Shown here piece by piece: positions 6,770 through 14,974 of a stretch of DNA of 64,000 bases (the stretch's first letter is position 1; the number at the start of each line of letters is the position of its first letter). The translations under genes were made by a program, and so were the position numbers. This DNA is from Clostridium sp. Marseille-P3244 (GTDB taxonomy: Bacteria > Bacillota > Clostridia > Lachnospirales > Lachnospiraceae): assembly GCF_900120155.1 (NCBI RefSeq), contig NZ_LT635549.1, positions 2,140,688-2,204,687 of the forward strand, in the 5' to 3' direction. Below the pieces are notes generated by a model. It worked only from the letters and a program-made list of their open reading frames with translations. It did no database searches and had not been told where the DNA came from.

Positions 6770-7701
6770 GATTTCCAGCCTCCTTTGCCAAAAGGTTTTG
6801 GAAGGGTGACCTTCTCTATCAGCGGAACTAAAAGATTGCTTAAAATGATCGCGTAGGATACGCCTTCGGCTGATGGTCCGAAAAGACGGAACAGGCCCGT
6901 CAGCAATCCCATACACACACCATAAATAATCTTTCCACTGCTTGTGATGGGGGCCGTTACATAATCAGTAGCCATAAACCATGCTCCCAGCATGATTCCT
7001 CCGCCGCACAGATGAGCGGTTATGTACTGAGGATCAAATCCGTGTCCGCCAAAGATCACAATAAAAATCACAAATGAAACCAGATAAGATCCTGGTATAC
7101 GCAGATCAATCACGCCCATCAGAAGGAGGAACATCGCTCCGATCATGATCGCGATCACGGATGTCTCTCCGATCGTGCCGCGGATATTTCCCAGCAGCAT
7201 ATCCATTGTATTTACAGCCTCGCCTGCTTTCAAATTGGCAAGAGGCGTAGGCCCTGTCACTCCGTCATATACGAAATATGTCATCCTGGCAGAAAAACAG
7301 ATCAGGAGAAAACACCGGCCGGCCAGCGCGGGGTTCATAAAATTCTGCCCGAGACCTCCGAACAGCTGCTTTACGACCACGATGGCGAACACAGCTCCTA
7401 CAACTCCCATCCACCAGGGCAGTGTGGGAGGAAGATTCAGTGCCAGAAGAAGTCCTGTGACAACTGCGCTGAAATCATTGATCGTCACCGGTTTGTGCAT
7501 CAGTTTTTCGTAGATATATTCTGCCAAAACCGCTGATGCTGTCGTGACTGCGACCAGGATCCAGGCATTCTCATGACGGAAATTCCAGATTCCGAAGAGA
7601 GTGGCCGGAAGAAGCCCTATCACAACCATGAGCATGATATTGCTGCTCTTGATCCTGTCACGGATGTGCGGCGATGATGATACTTTATAATTCTCGTTCA
7701 A
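6766..7701 (-). CDS. rnfD: Rnf complex membrane flavoprotein subunit RnfD (TTG start)
   Basis: RnfD is a polytopic membrane subunit with covalent FMN. I choose the TTG at 7701 as start because GAGGAGA lies 7-8 nt upstream and the protein then begins MNENYKVSSSPHIRD, the family-typical N terminus; the ATG of the longer frame lies inside rnfC. Length is then 311 residues. Several helices follow, with LPPTLPWWMG and FMNPALAGRCFLL. The flavinylation site is probably the second threonine of VTGPTPLANL, where proline replaces the more usual alanine of S/T-G-A-T. It starts 16 nt after rnfC and overlaps rnfG by 4 nt. Confidence 0.95.
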   Translation of the reverse strand: MNENYKVSSSPHIRDRIKSSNIMLMVVIGLLPATLFGIWNFRHENAWILVAVTTASAVLAEYIYEKLMHKPVTINDFSAVVTGLLLALNLPPTLPWWMGVVGAVFAIVVVKQLFGGLGQNFMNPALAGRCFLLICFSARMTYFVYDGVTGPTPLANLKAGEAVNTMDMLLGNIRGTIGETSVIAIMIGAMFLLLMGVIDLRIPGSYLVSFVIFIVIFGGHGFDPQYITAHLCGGGIMLGAWFMATDYVTAPITSSGKIIYGVCMGLLTGLFRLFGPSAEGVSYAIILSNLLVPLIEKVTLPKPFGKGGWKS

Positions 7702-7717
7702 TTTTCCGTCTCCTCTC

Positions 7718-9037
7718 TTACTTTTTTCTCTTATTCGCAAGAGCGATCTTGCGCATCGAGCCAATTGCCTGTTTCAATGGCCGTTTTGCCGGACATACAT
7801 AACTGCAGGAGCCACATTCCACACACTCCAGCCCGTTCATCGCCACAAAACTTTCCTCGTCGTGCCTCCGGGCGTAATCTGCCAGTCTGGAAGGCAGGAT
7901 CCGGCTGGGACAGACTTCAACACATCTGCCGCAGTTGATGCATGCCGTTTCCGGATTCTGAGACACCACATCTTTCCGGAACGCCAGAATGGCTGAAGAA
8001 GTCTTTGTCACCGGCGCTTCTGCTGTCACCATGGCAAATCCCATCATCGGTCCGCCTGAGATCAGCTTTTCCGGCTGTTCGATAAATCCGCCGGCCGCTT
8101 CGATCAATTCCTGATGACTGGTTCCCAGCAGGACTTTGAAATTTCCCGGTGCGGCAATATCGTCACCGCTGACTGTGACCACGCGTTCCATTAAAGGTTT
8201 TCCATCGATCACGGCATGATGGATCCCGATCAAAGTCTCCACATTATCGACGATGCATCCGGCGTCCGCGGGCAGCATGGAAGAATTGATAGCCCGTTTT
8301 GTCACTGCATAGATCAGCTGCCGCTCGGCGCCCTGTGGATATTTTGTCATCAGCACCCTGACATCCATTCTGGGCTCATCGGCCACCGCGGCTTTCAGCT
8401 TTTCAATACAGTCTTTTTTATTGTCCTCCACCGCGAAATATCCTTTTGCGTTGGGAAACAGCGATAACACCACCCGCATGCCGCTTACAAGTTCTTCCGT
8501 ATTCTCCAGCATCCGGCGGTGATCCGCTGTAATATAAGGCTCGCATTCCGCGCCGTTGGCAATGATATACTCGATCTTTTCCGGTTCCTTCGGAGAAAGC
8601 TTTACCCTTGTCGGGAATCCGGCTCCTCCCATACCCACAATACCGGCTCTGCCGATCTTTTCGAGGATTTCCTCGCTTTTCATTTCCTTAAGAGGTCTGA
8701 CAGGCTCATATTCTGCCTCCTGATATTCCCCGTCATTTTCGATCACGATACATTCTACTTTGCTGCCCGCGGGGCTGAAATGATATTCCAGGCCCTTGAC
8801 TGTTCCGGACACAGAAGAATACACAGGAGCCGAGACGAAACCTCCCGCTTCCGCGATCATCTGTCCCCTGAGAACATGATCCCCTTTCTTTACGACCGGA
8901 TTCGCCGGAGCGCCGATGTGCTGAGAAAGAGGATAGACCAGATCTCCTTTTGGTAAAAGAGCCTGGATCGCCTGATCTCTCGAGAAACGTTTCCCGTCAT
9001 CCGGATGAATTCCGCCTTTAAACGTCAGAAGTCCCAT
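7718..9037 (-). CDS. rnfC: Rnf complex NADH-side subunit RnfC
   Basis: RnfC is the peripheral subunit that reduces NAD+ with electrons coming through the complex. It has 439 residues. The N-terminal barrel-sandwich region (HIGAPANPVVKKGDHVLRG) leads into the NADH/FMN-binding Rossmann-like domain (GRAGIVGMGGAGFPTRVKL, ANGAECEPYITADHRRM). Two [4Fe-4S] motifs sit near the C terminus, CINCGRCVEVCPSR and CVECGSCSYVCPAK. It is the first gene of the rnf operon, preceded by a promoter-like sequence at 9111-9138 and a Rex-like site at 9184-9201. Confidence 0.97.
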   Translation of the reverse strand: MGLLTFKGGIHPDDGKRFSRDQAIQALLPKGDLVYPLSQHIGAPANPVVKKGDHVLRGQMIAEAGGFVSAPVYSSVSGTVKGLEYHFSPAGSKVECIVIENDGEYQEAEYEPVRPLKEMKSEEILEKIGRAGIVGMGGAGFPTRVKLSPKEPEKIEYIIANGAECEPYITADHRRMLENTEELVSGMRVVLSLFPNAKGYFAVEDNKKDCIEKLKAAVADEPRMDVRVLMTKYPQGAERQLIYAVTKRAINSSMLPADAGCIVDNVETLIGIHHAVIDGKPLMERVVTVSGDDIAAPGNFKVLLGTSHQELIEAAGGFIEQPEKLISGGPMMGFAMVTAEAPVTKTSSAILAFRKDVVSQNPETACINCGRCVEVCPSRILPSRLADYARRHDEESFVAMNGLECVECGSCSYVCPAKRPLKQAIGSMRKIALANKRKK

Positions 9038-9110
9038 TCTTCTCTTCCTTTCTCCACGGCACAGCTTCGGCAGACAGTCAGAATACCGGTCTGTGCCTTA
9101 TTTTGCAGTA

Positions 9111-9138
9111 ATATTATTGTACTAAAATGTAGATTCAA
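9111..9138 (-). promoter_or_regulatory. Predicted promoter of the rnf operon
   Basis: On the minus strand TTGAAT (9138-9133) and TAATAT (9116-9111) are spaced 16 nt, about 75 nt before the rnfC start. The surrounding 9040-9300 interval is AT-rich and has no convincing gene; a 70-codon frame at 9025-9237 overlaps rnfC and has no homology I recognise. Confidence 0.4.
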
Positions 9139-9183
9139 AATCCAGTCATTCCCCGACAAAAATTGTATATTTATGCGAACATC

Positions 9184-9201
9184 TTGTTGTTTTTTTAACA
9201 T
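9184..9201. promoter_or_regulatory. Rex-like operator upstream of rnf
   Basis: The 18-mer TTGTTGTTTTTTTAACAT matches the Rex consensus TTGTTAA-N4-TTAACAA at 5 of 7 and 6 of 7 half-site positions. Rex senses NADH/NAD+ and commonly controls Rnf and hydrogenase genes in Clostridia. The site is 46 bp upstream of the -35 proposed here, so either the site or the promoter call could be off. Confidence 0.4.
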
Positions 9202-9333
9202 GACCTTGTGAATTTTATACAATATTGTAAAAAACACAAAAAATATCGGAACAATATCACAGACATACGATCGACTCTTTTGTCACTGTCATGTAATACT
9301 GTCCCGATATATATTATTTAAATAAATGACGGA

Positions 9334-10449
9334 TTATTCTTCTGTGTCTTCTGTTTCCTCTGAAACATATTCCGCTGCCTCTACTTCAGATGTATATTCC
9401 GCTTCAAGAGCCTTCATACTCAGACTGATCTTCTTTTCTTCCTCATTCAGATCCACGATCTTGGCTGTGATCTCCTGCCCGATGGAAAGAACATCTGACG
9501 GCTTGTCGACATGTTCTCTGGATATCTGAGATACATGAAGGAGAGCGTCCACTCCCGGCGCCAGTTCTACGAATGCTCCAAAGTCTGTCATACGGGCTAC
9601 CTTTCCCGTAATGATCTTGCCTACGGCAAAATCTTCCGCCGCGTTTGCCCACGGATTTGTCTCCGGGAATTTCAGGCTGAGAGCGATCTTCGTATCATGG
9701 ATATCTTTGACCAGTACTGTCAGCTTGTCGCCAACATGAAATGCTTTCTTCGGATTTTCCACTCTGCCCCAGGACATCTCGGAAATATGAAGAAGTCCGT
9801 CAACTCCGCCAAGATCTACGAAAGCGCCGAAGTCCGTTACATTCTTAACAGTACCCTCGATTCTGTCGCCGATCTGAAGCCTTGCGAAGAGTTCTTTCTG
9901 GCGCTCGGCACGCTCCGCGACGAGCAGCTGTCTTCTGTCACCGATCACACGGTTTCTTCTGGGATTGAATTCGCTGATCACGAACTCGATCTCCTGGCCT
10001 TCGTACTTGCCAAGATCTTTTTCGTAAGAATCCGAGACAAGACTCGCGGGAATAAAGACTCTGACTTCATCAACTGTGGCGCAGATTCCGCCGCCGAGGA
10101 TCTGGGTGACTGTAGCCTTGAGAACTTCCTTGTTTTCGTAAGCTTCGCGAAGTCTTTCATTCCCTTTCTCGGCAGCAAGCCTTTTATATGTAAGAAGGAC
10201 CTGGCCTTCTCCATCATTCACTTTCAGGACTTTAACCGTCATTGTATCCCCGACAGAAACCACAGTCGTAAGGTCGATCGACTGATCATTGGAATACTCA
10301 TTCTTAGTGATGATCCCATCGGCCTTATATCCGATGTTCAGAATGATTTCATCCGGTTTCACATCAATGACTGTACCTTCGACTACCTCTCCGTTGTGGA
10401 TTGTTTTGAATGATTCGTCTAACATCTGTTCAAAAGATAATTCTGACAT
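9334..10449 (-). CDS. rpsA: 30S ribosomal protein S1-like, four S1 domains
   Basis: The protein has four consecutive S1 RNA-binding domains (beginning near GEVVEGTVIDVKPDE, ENKEVLKATVTQILGG, IGDRIEGTVKNVTDFGAFVDLGG and VGKIITGKVARMTDFGAFVELAP) and an acidic tail ending in ETEDTEE. The start at 10449 (MSELSFEQML) follows GAGGAGG. It has 371 residues, the length of low-GC Gram-positive S1 homologues. It lies inside the last 20 nt of ispH in another frame, so translation is probably coupled. In some Clostridia the two are one fused protein; here they are separate. Confidence 0.93.
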   Translation of the reverse strand: MSELSFEQMLDESFKTIHNGEVVEGTVIDVKPDEIILNIGYKADGIITKNEYSNDQSIDLTTVVSVGDTMTVKVLKVNDGEGQVLLTYKRLAAEKGNERLREAYENKEVLKATVTQILGGGICATVDEVRVFIPASLVSDSYEKDLGKYEGQEIEFVISEFNPRRNRVIGDRRQLLVAERAERQKELFARLQIGDRIEGTVKNVTDFGAFVDLGGVDGLLHISEMSWGRVENPKKAFHVGDKLTVLVKDIHDTKIALSLKFPETNPWANAAEDFAVGKIITGKVARMTDFGAFVELAPGVDALLHVSQISREHVDKPSDVLSIGQEITAKIVDLNEEEKKISLSMKALEAEYTSEVEAAEYVSEETEDTEE

Positions 10450-11281
10450 TATTTTGAACCTCCTCAATTATATTGTTGGGCGTGGATGCCCCTGCTGTAA
10501 TACCTACTGTTTCCACTGACCCTAATTGATTCAAATCCAAATCGTCAAGTGTCTGAATATAGTACGTATTGTTACATGCCCTGTGGCAGATTTCAAATAA
10601 CTTCTGGGTATTGGAACTATGTTTGTCACCAATCACTATCATAGCATCCACCGATTCTGCAATGCTTTTTGCCTCAGTCTGACGCTCTTTTGTCGCATTA
10701 CAGATTGTATTTAAAACAATTGCATCATACCACTTTTTCCTGATAATTTCAACTAGATCTTGAAATTTATTGTAATTAAATGTCGTCTGGGACACGACAC
10801 ATATTTTCTCTTTTTTGTCGAAAACAAGTTCGTCTATTTCCTTACTGTTCTGCACCACCGCGGCACGGTCGCCCGCCCATCCCCGGATCCCCTTTACTTC
10901 CGGATGTTCCGGATCGCCGATTATGATAACACAGGCACCCTGTGAACTTTCTTTCTTGACAATGTTATGGATCTTTTTTACAAAAGGACAGGTGGCATCC
11001 ACGATCCGGATTCCTTTTTCCTCCAGCTTATCATAGATCCGTTTTTCTACCCCGTGGGAACGGATAATAACTGTTCCTTCTGTCAGATCGTCCAGTTCTG
11101 CTTCTGTGCGAACTACGGACACTCCCCGGCTTTCCATATCCCTGACCACCTCTTCATTGTGGATGATCGGGCCATAAGTATAGATCGGGCTGGAAGATTT
11201 CTCCAGCTGTTCGTAGACAGTGTCCACCGCCCTTTTTACTCCAAAGCAGAAACCTGCCGTCTTTGCTCTGATCACCTGCAT
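10430..11281 (-). CDS. ispH: 4-hydroxy-3-methylbut-2-enyl diphosphate reductase (IspH)
   Basis: IspH is the last enzyme of the methylerythritol phosphate pathway and makes IPP and DMAPP using a [4Fe-4S] cluster. The 283-residue protein carries the three expected cluster cysteines in KTAGFCFGVKRAV (residue 13), IVDATCPFVKK and LNTICNATKERQ. The GDPEHPEVKGIRGW and SSNTQKL motifs are also family-typical. It follows cmk and overlaps rpsA by 20 nt, the conserved cmk-ispH-rpsA cluster of Clostridia. Electrons could come from ferredoxin. Confidence 0.97.
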   Translation of the reverse strand: MQVIRAKTAGFCFGVKRAVDTVYEQLEKSSSPIYTYGPIIHNEEVVRDMESRGVSVVRTEAELDDLTEGTVIIRSHGVEKRIYDKLEEKGIRIVDATCPFVKKIHNIVKKESSQGACVIIIGDPEHPEVKGIRGWAGDRAAVVQNSKEIDELVFDKKEKICVVSQTTFNYNKFQDLVEIIRKKWYDAIVLNTICNATKERQTEAKSIAESVDAMIVIGDKHSSNTQKLFEICHRACNNTYYIQTLDDLDLNQLGSVETVGITAGASTPNNIIEEVQNNVRIIF

Positions 11282-11321
11282 AATATCCGCCTCCTGTCCG
11301 GGGCTTTTCCCTGATTTCCAT

Positions 11322-11978
11322 TCATCGGCAGTACCCGCATATAGTACGTACCACTTCTTCGATCGTCATGTCGGAGCTGTCTACAAGTATGGCGTCATCT
11401 GCCTGTTTCAGGGGAGCGATCTTTCGTGTCATATCCCTTTCGTCCCTCTCCCGGATGTCGTGCTCAATGGACTTAAGGTCGCAGGGTTCTCCCTTTTCCT
11501 TAAGTTCTTCATACCGGCGTTTTGCCCGTGTCTTTACACTGGCTGTCAGGTAGATCTTTACATCTGCGTCAGGCAGGATATTTGTACCGATATCTCTCCC
11601 GTCCATGATGACATCCTGCTCTCTGGCCAGGGACCGCTGCAGCTCCAGAAGCTTCTGGCGCACCGCAGGAATGGCAGAGGTCCTGGACGCCATATTCCCA
11701 ACCTCTTCTGTACGGAGCATGGAAGTAATATTTTCTCCGTTTAAATACACCTGCTGTACTCCATCCTCATAGCCGATAGTCACCTCCGCGTCTTCGCAGG
11801 CTTTAGCCACAGCCTGCCTGTCATCAGGATCGATCCCTTTTTTCAGAAAATGGATCGCGAGCCCACGGTACATTGCGCCTGTATCCACATAAATATATCC
11901 CTTTTCCTTTGCCACCAGCTTCGCGATCGTACTTTTCCCCGCGCCAGCCGGCCCGTCCACCGCTACGTTATAACCCAT
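11322..11978 (-). CDS. cmk: Cytidylate kinase
   Basis: Cytidylate kinase phosphorylates CMP and dCMP. The P-loop GPAGAGKSTIAK is at the N terminus, followed by YVDTGAMYRGLAIHFLKKG, and the NMP-binding and lid regions VIMDGRDIGTNILPDADVKIYLTAS and KTRAKRRYEEL. The start is the ATG at 11978 (MGYNVAVDG), because it follows GAGAGGAGA directly; the longer open frame adds 21 unlikely residues. This gives 218 residues, the normal length. It lies 40 nt upstream of ispH. Confidence 0.96.
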   Translation of the reverse strand: MGYNVAVDGPAGAGKSTIAKLVAKEKGYIYVDTGAMYRGLAIHFLKKGIDPDDRQAVAKACEDAEVTIGYEDGVQQVYLNGENITSMLRTEEVGNMASRTSAIPAVRQKLLELQRSLAREQDVIMDGRDIGTNILPDADVKIYLTASVKTRAKRRYEELKEKGEPCDLKSIEHDIRERDERDMTRKIAPLKQADDAILVDSSDMTIEEVVRTICGYCR

Positions 11979-12074
11979 TGTGTCTCCTCTCAAATCTTTT
12001 TTAACAGAATTCAGTATACCCGGATATGTATCTTCATACAAGACTTTTATCCGGATATGATTACGTATGTGTTT

Positions 12075-12701
12075 TTACAGAAATCTGTCTGCGGTCTCAT
12101 TGACAGATTTCTGCAGATCTTCCAGGAACCGACATGCCTCCATGCCGTCCATCTGTACGTGATGGAACTGAAATGAAATCTGCAGCCGGACCGCGTCACG
12201 ATCCTCCCGGTATCTTCCCCATATCAGAAATGGATTGTTGAAAATCCCACTGTACATATTGACAACACCATCGATATCATATTTTACCAGAGCTGACGTG
12301 CCGATTATCATATGGTCTTTGATCTCACGATCCCGGCAGGTAAGGTTCACCTCCCGGGTCAGGGTACTGTAGTTTCGTCTGAATTCCTCCAGTTCCGGAG
12401 TGAAAGGGATGTCGCAGGAATTGATTCCGCCATTCTGGTTTAAAACGATCACACTGATACCAAGCCGGTCAAACTCGAACATCTTTTTTCCTGCAGAAAG
12501 CAGATAAAGTTCTTCTGTCCCGGAAGCCGCAAGCCCGATACAATAGCACATCAGCATATTCAGCTGATATCCTGAATGTTTAAGTTTTACCAGATTTGTA
12601 ATATCCAACGTTTTAAATATCGTCACCATAGGCATGGGTGCGTCAATATATAACTTTCAGCTGGCGGCTCGCTTCGTTTTCAGCGGATCAATCTCTCTCA
12701 T
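12075..12701 (-). pseudogene. Chloramphenicol acetyltransferase-family O-acetyltransferase broken by in-frame TGA
   Basis: Reading from the ATG at 12701, which has an AAAGGAGA site, the frame gives MREIDPLKTKRAAS, then TGA at codon 15 (12659-12657), then KLYIDAPMPMVTIFKTLDITN and on to 12075. The residues on both sides of the TGA belong to the conserved N terminus of CAT-like proteins, so one point change has cut the gene. The rest is intact: the catalytic FHHVQMDG (histidine plus DG) is present and the total of 208 codons is the family length. Reinitiation at ATG 12635 or 12629 lacks a ribosome binding site. It could be a recent nonsense mutation, a sequencing error, or a shortened but expressed protein. 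Confidence 0.75.
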
Positions 12702-12757
12702 CCGTTCTCCTTTCTATGACGATCTGTCGTCTCTTCGGACTCATTTTTCCGGCACCC

Positions 12758-14017
12758 TCATCCGTCGTTAAAATCTCCAGGTGCGCTGATCCCTGCCAGA
12801 TATCCCGTGGACCACGAAATCTCAAGGTTATATCCTCCGGTGACGGCATCCAGATCAACCACCTCACCAACAAAATACAGGCTTTTTATCAATTTTGACT
12901 CCATCGTCCCGGGATCGATCTCCCTGACCGAAACCCCTCCTCTGGTGATAATCGCCTCGTTATACCCGCGCAGGCCTGTCAGTGTCATCCTGAAATCTTT
13001 GATCAGCTTTACAAAAGCCATACGTTCTTCTTTGGTGATATCGTGGACTTTCTTTTCCTCCGGAATACCGGACAGCTCGATCATCACCGGCCGCAATTTT
13101 GCAGGAAACAGACTGTCCACCGCATTCTTGAACTGCCGGTTATGATTTGCCTCAAACTCTCGCAGGACTCTCTTATCCAACTGTTCTTCGTCAAGAGCCG
13201 GCTTCAGATCGATATGGAGAGTCAGGGGCTTTTCTTTCAGGTATCTCCCGGCAATACTGCTGGCACTTAAAATCACAGGCCCCGTTACTCCATAGTGAGT
13301 AAACAACATCTCACCGAACTCTTCGTACAGCTTCTTTTTCCCGTCTGTCACACGGATCTTTATATTTCTGAGAGACAGTCCCATCAGCTCTCTGGCGTAC
13401 CATTCTTTCACTTCCATCGGGACCAGAGCCGGCGACAGTTCTGTTACATGATGTCCGCAGTCTCTGGCGAACCGATATCCGTCCCCTGTAGAGCCTGTAG
13501 AGGGATAGGAAAGTCCGCCTGTGGCCACGATCACCGCGTCAGCATTTACAATTTCCCCGGAACGCAGCCGGACACCCACTGCACGTTTTTCTTCTTCGAT
13601 TTTCTCTGTCATCAGCTCTTTTACTTCCGTTTCAAGACGAATCTTAACGCCCAGTCTTCGCATCTCCCGGTCCAGTGCCCGGATCACATCAGACGAATGA
13701 TCTGACGCGGGGAACACTCTCCCGCCCCGTTCTGTTTTTGTCTTCACTCCCAGTTCTTCAAAAAAATCTATGATCTGCCAGTTGGTAAATGTATAAAAGC
13801 TGCTGTACAGGAATTTAGGGTTGCTGACGACCGCCGCAAAATGATCCTCTGTATCTGCCGCGTTTGCCAGATTGCATCTGCCTTTCCCTGTGATAAAAAG
13901 TTTCTTTCCCAGCTTTTCATTTTTTTCAAAAAGAATCACTTTCTTCCCGCTGCGGGCAGCGGATATGGCTGCCATCATTCCGGCCGCTCCGCCTCCGATG
14001 ACCGCGATCCGGCTCAT
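12758..14017 (-). CDS. BaiN/RdsA (HI0933)-family NAD(P)/FAD-dependent oxidoreductase
   Basis: The protein has 419 residues and starts with the dinucleotide-binding fold IAVIGGGAAGMMAAISAARSG. It continues with KLGKKLFITGKGRCNLAN, the HI0933-family signature, and ends with the second FAD-binding segment LYFVGEVVDLDAVTGGYNLE. The physiological substrate of most members is unknown. The BaiN name (bile acid 7-dehydroxylation) belongs to one member and is not evidence of that activity here. It overlaps the RpiR regulator by 4 nt (ATGA), so the two form one transcription unit. Confidence 0.9.
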   Translation of the reverse strand: MSRIAVIGGGAAGMMAAISAARSGKKVILFEKNEKLGKKLFITGKGRCNLANAADTEDHFAAVVSNPKFLYSSFYTFTNWQIIDFFEELGVKTKTERGGRVFPASDHSSDVIRALDREMRRLGVKIRLETEVKELMTEKIEEEKRAVGVRLRSGEIVNADAVIVATGGLSYPSTGSTGDGYRFARDCGHHVTELSPALVPMEVKEWYARELMGLSLRNIKIRVTDGKKKLYEEFGEMLFTHYGVTGPVILSASSIAGRYLKEKPLTLHIDLKPALDEEQLDKRVLREFEANHNRQFKNAVDSLFPAKLRPVMIELSGIPEEKKVHDITKEERMAFVKLIKDFRMTLTGLRGYNEAIITRGGVSVREIDPGTMESKLIKSLYFVGEVVDLDAVTGGYNLEISWSTGYLAGISAPGDFNDG

Positions 14018-14931
14018 TCTTCTGCCTCCGTAAAGGAAGCGTCCGCCGGGGACAGCTCATCTCTGCTGTAGACTTTATATTCTCCCCAGATCCTCTCCAG
14101 CATTTCCAGTGTGGACACCACTTCTTTCTGCTTTTTCATACACAGAGCTACCACCAGTGCATTGATCACGCTGAGAGGAGCGGTCAGAGAATCCACGATG
14201 GATGCCATATCGCTGCGGGCGATCAGATTACATGACGAATACAGATTAATAGGTGAATGGACGCTGTCTGTCAAAGTGATGACCTTTGCCTGCCGGTTGC
14301 TGGCGAATTCCAGCGCTTTCAAGGTCCGCATGGAATACCGCGGGAAGCTGATACCGATGATCACATCTTTCTCACTGATCCGTATGAGCTGTTCAAAAAT
14401 CTCACTGGAACTTGCCGTGTCCACCACACTCACATTCTCACAGATCAGATTCAGATAATATCCTAAAAATGACGCAAGAGGCGCGCAGCTTCTGATCCCC
14501 ACAACATAGATCCTCCTGGAAGAAAGGATCGTCTCAACGGCAAGATTAAAAGCTTTATGATCAATATCTGAAAGCGTCTGTTTAATCTTATCGATATCCG
14601 ACTGGAGGACACTCTCAAGGATCTCGCTCTGGCTGATCCGTCCATAGGTTACCTCCATCCGCTGGATCGAGTTCAGTTTGGTCCTGACCAGTTCTTCCAA
14701 AGCTTTCTGAAAGCCCGGATACCCTTTATAGCCCAGCTGGATGGCAAACCGGACTACAGTGGATTCACTGACACCGACGGTCTCTCCCAGTCTGGCCGCT
14801 GTAAGGAAAACGGCTTTGTCATAATTTTCCCGGATATAATCTGCCAGCTTCCGCTGTCCCTTGCTCATCTTTTCATATTTTTCTTCGATCCGTAGGATCA
14901 ATTCATTGGTCGTGGTTTCTGTTACTTCCAT
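14014..14931 (-). CDS. MurR/RpiR-family transcriptional regulator
   Basis: The 305-residue regulator has an N-terminal helix-turn-helix of the RpiR type (KMSKGQRKLADYI, then TAARLGETVGVSESTVVRFAIQLGY). A SIS sugar-phosphate-binding domain follows (SSRRIYVVGIRSCAPLASFLGYYL and DVIIGISFPRYSMRTLKALE). Family members sense phosphosugars. Here it is coupled to a flavoprotein gene and not to sugar genes, so the effector and targets cannot be guessed. Confidence 0.92.
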   Translation of the reverse strand: MEVTETTTNELILRIEEKYEKMSKGQRKLADYIRENYDKAVFLTAARLGETVGVSESTVVRFAIQLGYKGYPGFQKALEELVRTKLNSIQRMEVTYGRISQSEILESVLQSDIDKIKQTLSDIDHKAFNLAVETILSSRRIYVVGIRSCAPLASFLGYYLNLICENVSVVDTASSSEIFEQLIRISEKDVIIGISFPRYSMRTLKALEFASNRQAKVITLTDSVHSPINLYSSCNLIARSDMASIVDSLTAPLSVINALVVALCMKKQKEVVSTLEMLERIWGEYKVYSRDELSPADASFTEAEE

Positions 14932-14974
14932 CTTTCTATCCCCTGCTTGATTTGGTTTCTCCTTTTTTGATTTA

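Noticed and set aside
9025-9237. 70-codon minus-strand frame in the rnf upstream region
   Set aside because: It overlaps the rnfC start, contains the proposed promoter and Rex-like site, and resembles no protein.
12657-12659. Selenocysteine codon in the acetyltransferase
   Set aside because: No selenocysteine-type role is known for this position in the family, and I saw no clear SECIS-like hairpin just after the TGA. A nonsense mutation is simpler.
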